Assembly: GCA_024398875.1 (NCBI GenBank)
Contig: JAKSIJ010000003.1
Coordinates: 186,001-250,000 of the forward strand
Direction of reading: 5' to 3'
Length of the DNA: 64,000 bases
DNA from: Fibrobacter sp.
GTDB taxonomy: Bacteria > Fibrobacterota > Fibrobacteria > Fibrobacterales > Fibrobacteraceae
Part shown: positions 26,169 to 33,245 of the stretch, piece by piece
How positions within the stretch are numbered: the first letter of the stretch is position 1
How the letters are laid out: each line of letters starts with the position of its first letter
Notes under the pieces: model-generated
What the model was told of the DNA's origin: nothing
Database searches by the model: none
What the model saw: only the letters and a program-made list of their open reading frames with translations
Translations under genes and position numbers: made by a program

Positions 26169-28547
26169 TTAACGAACAACAATGCGTTGCAATTGATTAT
26201 TCACACGAACAAAATACATTCCAGCAGACGGAGCCTGCAATACAGATTTTTTTTGCAGAGATATCTTTTGCAAAACTCTCCCCTGCATATCCATAAGCAC
26301 AGCATCTCTTTGCGGCACATCTGCTAAGATACGAACGTTTCGTCCATCCACCGCAACAGTAAACGTCGGGAGCGCAGTTCCTTGAGCAACACGCATCCCG
26401 CCTCCAGAACTTGAAGACTCCTCCTCTGTGGAACTAGATAAATTTATTTCCGATGAAGAAGACGACACATCAAATTCAGGGTATGACGAACTCGAAAACT
26501 TCTCAGAACTTGACGAAGCATCCTCTTCAAATGACGAAGATGAATCAAAATCATCTACTGAACTTGATGATTCCGCATTCTTGATAGAGCTCGAAGACAC
26601 TTCCAGCGCAATTGAACTGGAAGACTCCGCTTTCTCTGAAGAACTTGAAGGAGCCATGGGAATATCCGAAGGGTCAATTTCACGAAGGGTCACATACTTG
26701 TAGTAGGGATTGTCGTTATCCGAACGCATCAAAGCCGTTCCACCTCCCTGAAGAATGGCGGTATAGGCGCTTGTAAGGCCGAATGCTTCACACCCTTCAA
26801 TTGTAGAGGCATTGTTACTTGCCCCAGACCAAGACTTTCCATTGTCTTCCGCCATGCCTACCAGCTCCCACTTTCCCGGAGGTGTAGCGCTACTGGTGGA
26901 ATCGATGTACAATTCCAAACGCACGGTACTTTCGTCCTTATTGTAGACGATGTACTTCATGCCAATCCATTTGCCTACGGGGAGTTTTTCTCCACCCCAT
27001 AGCGGGTCCTGCTTACCGATGCCAGAACCACTGCGAACGAAGCTGCCAGGATGCTTCAGTTCCTTTTCAAAATCCCACTTTCCTGAATTCATAAAACGGG
27101 CATAATAGGTATTCGCTTGACAATCATCGCCCTCGCTAGACCCATGATTATCTGGCCCACTACGAAGGCCCACCACAAGGCCACCATGATCCTTGCCGCC
27201 TTCTGCATTGCGCATAAAATAGCCTGTCCATTCCATATCACGGAAGAACTGTTTTTGAGTCTCCGTCAGTTCCTTGTCTAGAGAATTGATGTGGAAGCGA
27301 GGAATGTTGCTAATCATCTGCATGCGGCCATCTCCAAAAACACGGAAATGATCCACACTGCTGCCATCGCCGCTCTGGTCATCGGCCCAACCCGTAGGGT
27401 CAAGTGAATCACGGGGCCAGTAGTTAATCGTGTAGTTCTTTCCATTGCCCCAATAGGCAGAAGTCCAAGTCTTGTAGCCATCCTTTGTCGGATATTTCAT
27501 GGAAAAGCCAAAGTCGTCTTCGCCAACTCCTGTGAATGTAGAACCAGGCTTAGAACTGCTACCTGAAGAAGATGAAGTTACAGAACTGGAGGAATAGTCA
27601 ATGTCGCCATATTCTTCCTCTGTAAATTTTGCAGTCGGGTCAATTTCGCGAATGGTAACATACTTGTAATAAGGTTGGTCATCATCCGTGCGCATCAATA
27701 TAATTCCGCCGCCATTAAGAATTGCCGTGTAGGCATTAGAATATTTACAACCCGAAATTGTAGCAGCTCCACCACTGGCTCCAGACCAATCATTACCGGC
27801 ATCATCAGCCTCGCCTACTTTTTTCCACACCGCTTTTGAAGGATTTCCTCCCGAAATGGAATCAATATAGAGCTCAAGGTGTACAGACTCTTCACTTGAA
27901 TTGTACACAATATACTTCATGCCAATCCAACGACCTACCGGAAGAGAAGTCCCCCCCCAAAGAGGGTCTTGATGGCCTATGCCGGAACCACTACGATAGT
28001 AGCTTCCTGGATGTTGCAATTCCTTTTCAAAATCCCACTTACCGTCATTGCGAAAGCGGGCATAATAGGTATTGGCATCACAGTTGTTGCCACCCGAGGA
28101 GCCATGTCCGAGAGCGCCACTTCGAACGCCCACAACCATTCCGCCATAATCCTTTCCACCAAGGGCTTTTCTCTTAAAATAACCAGTCCATTCCACATTC
28201 TTGTAAAACTGCTTTGTACTTGCCCAACTTTGCTGACTATTGATATGGAATCGAGGACCCGAGCCCAGCAATTGCATCTGACCATTGCCATCAATAACAA
28301 AACCGTCTCCTTCATTGGAGCTCCGATTATCAGACCAGTCATAAGGATCATAACTATCGGCAGACCAGTTGGTACATTCTCTATAAATTCCATTACCCCA
28401 ATGTTCCGAAGTCCATTCTATCGTCCCTGAGACAGTCTTGAAGAACTTCTTACTGCCAAAGACATCTACTGCAGATTCTGCAGCCAAACTTACCGAAGCG
28501 CAAACCACCGCCGCGCATGACAATACTTTCAAAACACTCCAATTCAT
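26169..28547 (-). CDS. Secreted two-domain surface protein with C-terminal sorting module
   Basis: The 792-residue protein has a signal peptide (about 1-23), then two copies (about 25-315 and 345-625) of the domain also found in the downstream lipoprotein. Shared phrases are WTSEHWGNG/WTSAYWGNG, GPRFHIN/IPRFHIN, ARFRNDGKWDFEKEL/ARFMNSGKWDFEKEL, WIGMKYIVYN and KYVTIREIDP/KYVTLREIDP. A linker of SSSS clusters follows (about 630-705). The end (about 715-792) resembles a type A type IX secretion sorting domain: AVLMDMQGRVLQKISL and GMYFVRVNNQLQRIVVR. It is probably exported to the cell surface for fibre binding or degradation; catalytic residues are not identified. Confidence 0.78.
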   Translation of the reverse strand: MNWSVLKVLSCAAVVCASVSLAAESAVDVFGSKKFFKTVSGTIEWTSEHWGNGIYRECTNWSADSYDPYDWSDNRSSNEGDGFVIDGNGQMQLLGSGPRFHINSQQSWASTKQFYKNVEWTGYFKRKALGGKDYGGMVVGVRSGALGHGSSGGNNCDANTYYARFRNDGKWDFEKELQHPGSYYRSGSGIGHQDPLWGGTSLPVGRWIGMKYIVYNSSEESVHLELYIDSISGGNPSKAVWKKVGEADDAGNDWSGASGGAATISGCKYSNAYTAILNGGGIILMRTDDDQPYYKYVTIREIDPTAKFTEEEYGDIDYSSSSVTSSSSGSSSKPGSTFTGVGEDDFGFSMKYPTKDGYKTWTSAYWGNGKNYTINYWPRDSLDPTGWADDQSGDGSSVDHFRVFGDGRMQMISNIPRFHINSLDKELTETQKQFFRDMEWTGYFMRNAEGGKDHGGLVVGLRSGPDNHGSSEGDDCQANTYYARFMNSGKWDFEKELKHPGSFVRSGSGIGKQDPLWGGEKLPVGKWIGMKYIVYNKDESTVRLELYIDSTSSATPPGKWELVGMAEDNGKSWSGASNNASTIEGCEAFGLTSAYTAILQGGGTALMRSDNDNPYYKYVTLREIDPSDIPMAPSSSSEKAESSSSIALEVSSSSIKNAESSSSVDDFDSSSSFEEDASSSSEKFSSSSYPEFDVSSSSSEINLSSSTEEESSSSGGGMRVAQGTALPTFTVAVDGRNVRILADVPQRDAVLMDMQGRVLQKISLQKKSVLQAPSAGMYFVRVNNQLQRIVVR

Positions 28548-28586
28548 ATTATACCCCTAATCATTTATAGCCAATATAGTAACAAA

Positions 28587-28616
28587 AAATCCCGGCATTT
28601 TTGCTGCACGGGATTT
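28587..28616 (-). terminator. Terminator between surface-protein genes
   Basis: AAATCCCG and CGGGATTT pair around a 14-base loop, followed on the bottom strand by TTTTTTG. Confidence 0.75.
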
Positions 28617-28652
28617 AAACGAAACTTTCAAATGATTTGAGTAATAAAACCG

Positions 28653-30527
28653 CTAATGGATTGCGATGCGCAGAGATTTACTCATGCCCTTATTATGGGC
28701 ATACACCACATACATTCCTTGGGGCAACTGTAGAGGAATCTGTTCATTCATCACACTGGTAAATTTTTTGAAAACACATTTTCCTTGAAGGTTATAGACT
28801 TCCACCTCTGTAGCATTATGAACATTCAACATATTCGAGCGAAAATCCACATGAATAAGATTTGGATTTAGCGCACTCTGTTCAACCAATCCATCATCGT
28901 CCTCAACCACCTCGATTTTATCCGAAAGAACAAACTTTCCTAGATAATTAGAACCTGTAGCCTTGTCAAAGTAGTTGGTATCATTGGCAAATTGAATTAC
29001 ATGGAAGTTTTTATCTGTTTTGTAGTCGCCATATTGGGAAATGCGCATATAGACTTTCCATTCGCCCTGAGGCATATCTTCTGGCAATCGAATCTTTGGA
29101 GCCAATTCGTTCACGCCATCAAATTCAGGTTCATCCTCCATCAAATCGCTGAAGTTATAACCCAACCACGCTTTTAAAGGGTCCTTCGTTTTCATTTTCA
29201 ATTTCTTAGAATATATCTTTGTAGGGTCAATACCCATAGGCAATTCTATGATTGTCGTATCCGTTGCAGTTTCCTGTTTTAGGATGACGGTCGCCTTTTT
29301 CACCATTAGGTTATTGCCAAAGCCCACATTCTGGAGCTTAACATCCATCTTCAGTTTTCCGCCAATACCAACGGAATCTATGATTTTGGAATCACGCACC
29401 ACAAAGCGGTAACCAAAATGGTCACGTGCATATTCCTTTTCCTTTGTTTTACCACTATATTCCAAATCCGGTCCCACAAACGTCACCGTGTCCATAAAAT
29501 TGTAGCATTTGCCTGCCATTGAGCCTCCAATGTAGGAGGTGTGGGTACGGAATCCCTCATAAGCAAGGAAAGCTCCTGTATTGATAGGACGGACCCCTTC
29601 TGGATTATAATTACAGACAAAGTCACCACCATAGGGAACTTCAACACCGTATTTTTCCATCCAGGAAATCACCTTTTCTCTGGAAATGGGGTAAGGATCT
29701 CCACTACCAAAGGTTCCCAAATCATTATCACTGCCAAGGTAGCCATCATTGTAGAGGCCAACTCGGTTCATGTAGGGTGCATAATTCGGAGATTTCGCGG
29801 TATCCTGAAATCTTGCAGAATCGGCGTGAAAATCGGGATAGACATACCAAGTGGAATAAGGGTCCTTGAGCCCCATCCATAAAGCAACCACTTGAGGACT
29901 GCGGACACCCACTTTAATCCCTGAACTAGAATTTTCAAGAAATGTTTGCAAGGCCTTCGCGTGATTATCCTGACCGCCAGTTGTCATTTCGCCACAGGTT
30001 CCAAACATACCTAGCTCTACAAAGTGAATTACATCTTCATAATCACTATACAATTCCGCCAGCTGTTTCGTGTGAATTAAAGTAGTTTCTATGTCCGGAT
30101 CCTGACTTCCGCGGCAGTCGTCATCATAAGAGGCGCGGATAGTGCAGGAGCCACCGCGCCGACGAAGGGAATCCAAAGCGGCACGGATATTATTCAGAGA
30201 GACTTCGTCCAAGGGGCCCGAAACTCCACGAGGCACTTTTATACGACTCTCTCCTTCACCTTCATAGGTCCAGGCATTACTGGAAAAGCCTCCTAAATCT
30301 ATCAAGAAACGCATAAAATCTGCGTAGACGGTACCATTAGATTTTAAATTCAATTCCTTACCGGGACTGAGATAGAAGCCCTTATGACTTGTTACGCCTC
30401 GGCCTGGGTTCTTTTTGATTTCAATCAAATGGTCAGTATAATCCAAATTCTGGTCAACCATGGAGGCTGCAGAAATGAATGAAAACAAGCCCAAAACAAC
30501 AAGCGAAAAACAGATTTTTACTTTCAA
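28653..30527 (-). CDS. DUF4874/DUF4832-like secreted protein with sorting module
   Basis: The 624-residue protein has a signal peptide, then an N-terminal domain with NPGRGVTSHKGFYLSPG, FMRFLIDLGGFSSNAW, LYSDYEDVIHFVELGMFGTCGE and IKVGVRSPQVVALW. A second domain has DHFGYRFVVRDSKI and a beta-rich end. This order fits DUF4874 plus DUF4832, a TIM-barrel-like glycosidase-type pair of unknown activity. The C-terminal 75 residues (EVEVYNLQGKCVFKKF, LPQGMYVVYAHNKG) resemble a type A sorting domain. Translation starts at TTG 30527, supported by a perfect AAAGGAGG (30534-30541). It is a close paralog of the next gene. Confidence 0.75.
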   Translation of the reverse strand: MKVKICFSLVVLGLFSFISAASMVDQNLDYTDHLIEIKKNPGRGVTSHKGFYLSPGKELNLKSNGTVYADFMRFLIDLGGFSSNAWTYEGEGESRIKVPRGVSGPLDEVSLNNIRAALDSLRRRGGSCTIRASYDDDCRGSQDPDIETTLIHTKQLAELYSDYEDVIHFVELGMFGTCGEMTTGGQDNHAKALQTFLENSSSGIKVGVRSPQVVALWMGLKDPYSTWYVYPDFHADSARFQDTAKSPNYAPYMNRVGLYNDGYLGSDNDLGTFGSGDPYPISREKVISWMEKYGVEVPYGGDFVCNYNPEGVRPINTGAFLAYEGFRTHTSYIGGSMAGKCYNFMDTVTFVGPDLEYSGKTKEKEYARDHFGYRFVVRDSKIIDSVGIGGKLKMDVKLQNVGFGNNLMVKKATVILKQETATDTTIIELPMGIDPTKIYSKKLKMKTKDPLKAWLGYNFSDLMEDEPEFDGVNELAPKIRLPEDMPQGEWKVYMRISQYGDYKTDKNFHVIQFANDTNYFDKATGSNYLGKFVLSDKIEVVEDDDGLVEQSALNPNLIHVDFRSNMLNVHNATEVEVYNLQGKCVFKKFTSVMNEQIPLQLPQGMYVVYAHNKGMSKSLRIAIH

Positions 30528-30553
30528 AACAATCCTCCTTTACGAAGCGTAAC

Positions 30554-32857
30554 TTACTTCACCGTGACGAGTTCTATACTATTCCCCAGACGGACAAGAT
30601 ATTTGCCTGGCTGAGAAACAATTAACTCACAACTTGACTTCGTAGACTGTTTGCGTAACAATGTTCTTCCCTGCAAATCCATCAACGTCACAGATGTATT
30701 CGGAGCCATTCCCGTAATTTGAATGCTACGATGAGAAATCGTGAGATGAATGTTGTTGAAGTTGAACCCATCACGGAGTCCTTCTTCTCCTGTACTGGAA
30801 CTGGATTCTTCCGCGGAAGAACTACTTTCGCCATTTTCACTTGAACTGCTTTCAAATTCCTCACTGGAGCTGGATTCTTCCGCGGAAGAACTGCTCTCGA
30901 CATAGCCCCCTCGTGCAATTACTATGGAATCCCTGATTCCCTTCCAAGAACCACAATCAAATTCTCGCCAATAGAAGGAATTGTTGGCCTTCTTAGGAAT
31001 TGCCGTTGTTTCAAGGTCTCTTCCTGGATTTAAGGTGTAGCACTTGCCTATAGTCATGCTGTCAAGGCCATCATTGTAGCAGTTATCGCCGTATCCTCCG
31101 GCACCCTTCACAAAGGTAACGCAGGTATCCAGCAAATCAAGCGCCAGTGAACTAGAAGAGAACCATTCGTCTGAAATTTTTGAACTTGAGGATGAAGACC
31201 ACTGAATCTCTGAACTAGAACTTGGGGGGAATTCACCGGGGTCGACATAGGTACTATTGGAGAGAATGAACTTTCCTAGGTAATTGGAACCCGTAACCTT
31301 GTCAAAATAATTGGTGTCATTCGCAAACTGGATGACATGGTAATTGTTATCCGTCTTATAATCTCCATAATGAGAGATTCGCATATATACTTCCCACTCC
31401 CCTTCCTGCATATCCTCAGGCAATTTGATAACAGGATTGAGTTCATTCACCCCATCAAATTCGGGAGTATCCTCAATGATATCGGAATAGTTACTGCCAG
31501 TCCACATCTTGGTGGGATTGTCATCTACACCCGTTTTCATCTTGAGTTTCTTGGAATAAATTTTGGTGGGGTCAACATTCATCGGAAGTTCCAGCGTCGT
31601 CGAGCCATTTTTCAAAATAACGGTTGCCTTCTTTGAAACAAGATTGTTCGCAAAGCCCACATTCTGAATTTTGAGATTCATCTTTAAAAGGCCGCCAATG
31701 CCCACAGACTCGATAATTTTTGAGTCACGGAGCACAAAGCGATAACCGAAATGATCCCGGGCGTATTCCTTCTCCTTGGTTTTTCCACTATACTCTGGAT
31801 CCGGGCCTACAAATGTTACAGTGTCCATGAAGTTATAGCATTTGTCAGACATGGAGCCGCCAATATAGGACGTGTGAGTACGGAAACCCTCGTAAGCCAG
31901 ATATTTACCCGTATTCAACGGCGGGCGTTTATCTCCATTATAGTTGCAGACGAAATCACCGCCATAGGGAACAACCTTGCCATATTCCTCCATCCATTCA
32001 ATAATATGTTCGCGAGTGATTGGGCCCTGAGCTCCACCAGTTTCCAAATACGTGCCCAAATCATCGTCACTTCCCAAGTAGCCATCGTTATACAGGCCCA
32101 CACGCGTCATCAACTCTCCACGAGCCTGGGCACTATCCTGAAAACGCTTTGAATCAATACGCCAATCCGGATAGATGTACCAGCCACCCTTTTCATAATA
32201 ATCCTTTAAGCCAAGCCAAAGGCCAACTGTTTGCGGGCTACGCATACCATACTTGATGCCGGAACTGGAATTGTCCAAGAAAACCTGCAAGGTCTTTACC
32301 ATGTGTTCACCACTACCCGATGTTTGCTCGCCACAGGTACCAAACATTCCTACTTCCACATAGTGAATCACATCTTCGTAGTCGCTATAAATTTCGGCCA
32401 ATTGTTTTGCGTGAGTCAGTGTTGTAGTCAGGCCCGGGTCCTGATCGCCGCGGCAATCAATGTCATAGGATGTTCGAATGGTGCATGTTCCACCACGACG
32501 GCGGATAGAATCCAGTACAGCGCGAACATTATTCAAAGAAACCTCGTCCAAGGGTTGGGAGACACCACGAGGCACCCTGTTCTTTTGTTCGTCGTATGTC
32601 CATGCATTACTGGAAAAGCCTCCCAGGTCTATCAACAACCGCATAAAGTCGGCATAGATGAGATTCCCCGTCAATTCCTGTGTTTTCCCCGGCTTCAGGT
32701 AAATACCCCGATGACTAGTTACACCACGAGCTGGATTGTTGTTCAGATTCACCAAATGGTCGGAATAGTCCAGATACTGCTCCACCATGTCTACAGCACT
32801 GATGGAGGAAACTGCGCACAAGAAGAAAAATGCAAAAAAAGCAACACCCTTTTTCAT
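30554..32857 (-). CDS. DUF4874/DUF4832-like secreted protein with serine linkers and extra module
   Basis: About 767 residues from ATG 32857 (AAGGA in front). The first 520 residues parallel the neighbour at 28653: NPARGVTSHRGIYLKPG, FMRLLIDLGGFSSNAW, IYSDYEDVIHYVEVGMFGTCGE and DHFGYRFVLRDSKI. A Ser-rich linker, a small Cys-containing module (about 575-640, CVTFVKGAGGYGDNC ... GKCYTLNPGRD ... FDCGSW), a second Ser/Glu linker, and a sorting-like tail (TSVTLMDLQGRTLLRKQ, GKYLVRLGNSIELVTVK) follow. The small module, with four cysteines, could be a binding domain. The tandem pair arose by duplication; the added modules are the main difference. Confidence 0.75.
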   Translation of the reverse strand: MKKGVAFFAFFFLCAVSSISAVDMVEQYLDYSDHLVNLNNNPARGVTSHRGIYLKPGKTQELTGNLIYADFMRLLIDLGGFSSNAWTYDEQKNRVPRGVSQPLDEVSLNNVRAVLDSIRRRGGTCTIRTSYDIDCRGDQDPGLTTTLTHAKQLAEIYSDYEDVIHYVEVGMFGTCGEQTSGSGEHMVKTLQVFLDNSSSGIKYGMRSPQTVGLWLGLKDYYEKGGWYIYPDWRIDSKRFQDSAQARGELMTRVGLYNDGYLGSDDDLGTYLETGGAQGPITREHIIEWMEEYGKVVPYGGDFVCNYNGDKRPPLNTGKYLAYEGFRTHTSYIGGSMSDKCYNFMDTVTFVGPDPEYSGKTKEKEYARDHFGYRFVLRDSKIIESVGIGGLLKMNLKIQNVGFANNLVSKKATVILKNGSTTLELPMNVDPTKIYSKKLKMKTGVDDNPTKMWTGSNYSDIIEDTPEFDGVNELNPVIKLPEDMQEGEWEVYMRISHYGDYKTDNNYHVIQFANDTNYFDKVTGSNYLGKFILSNSTYVDPGEFPPSSSSEIQWSSSSSSKISDEWFSSSSLALDLLDTCVTFVKGAGGYGDNCYNDGLDSMTIGKCYTLNPGRDLETTAIPKKANNSFYWREFDCGSWKGIRDSIVIARGGYVESSSSAEESSSSEEFESSSSENGESSSSAEESSSSTGEEGLRDGFNFNNIHLTISHRSIQITGMAPNTSVTLMDLQGRTLLRKQSTKSSCELIVSQPGKYLVRLGNSIELVTVK

Positions 32858-32936
32858 ATCCAATCCTTATTGTTATCCCATTTTGAATATAGATAAAATA
32901 ATTGGATTGGCAACTAGGGGCTGAATTTGGGCAACG

Positions 32937-32966
32937 AAAAAGGACGCTTTTTCAAGCGTCCTTTTT
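32937..32966. terminator. Terminator upstream of the DUF4874 genes
   Basis: AAAAAGGACGCTT and AAGCGTCCTTTTT pair perfectly over 13 bp with a TTTC loop. It is placed after the cellobiose phosphorylase gene on the bottom strand. Confidence 0.9.
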
Positions 32967-32989
32967 ATCAAAATTTGATTAGTACCGAG

Positions 32990-33240
32990 CGAGAGCGGAA
33001 ACTCCACTTTCTATAATTTGCAGGAGAACCAAGTAAGACTAGGTGCGAGTCCCCGTAGCGTACAAATCGTACGTGAGGGGACGAACTATACGACACTTGG
33101 GGTTTACCCCTTAGTGGAGTTATCCTCTTTGGGGAAACGACGTATTACGCAGGTTATCGCGCAAATGCTACCACTACGTGGTAGATTGTTCTTCGGTTCA
33201 GTCATACCCAAGCAAGCTTGGGTGCGACATTCGCCTTACG
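32990..33240 (+). ncRNA. Highly structured non-coding segment, possible group II intron remnant or novel RNA
   Basis: No gene is supported between 32858 and 33245; this part is densely self-complementary. Pairings seen: AACTCCACT (33000-33008) with AGTGGAGTT (33113-33121); CCAAGT (33029-33034) with ACTTGG (33095-33100); GTCCCC (33049-33054) with GGGGAC (33077-33082) enclosing GCGTAC with GTACGT; GGGG-TTTA-CCCC (33099-33110), which competes with the second pairing; CTACCAC-TAC-GTGGTAG (33168-33184); and ACCCAAGC-AA-GCTTGGGT (33206-33223). The order AGGAGAACCAAGTAAG ... GGTGCGAGTCCCC resembles, from memory, domain I to III of bacterial group II introns. No domain V or reverse transcriptase is present. 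Strand is uncertain. Confidence 0.4.
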
Positions 33241-33245
33241 AACAA

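Noticed and set aside
32990-33240. A complete group II intron
   Set aside because: No domain V (AGC...GTT-type hairpin) and no reverse transcriptase were found, so only a fragment or another RNA is claimed.
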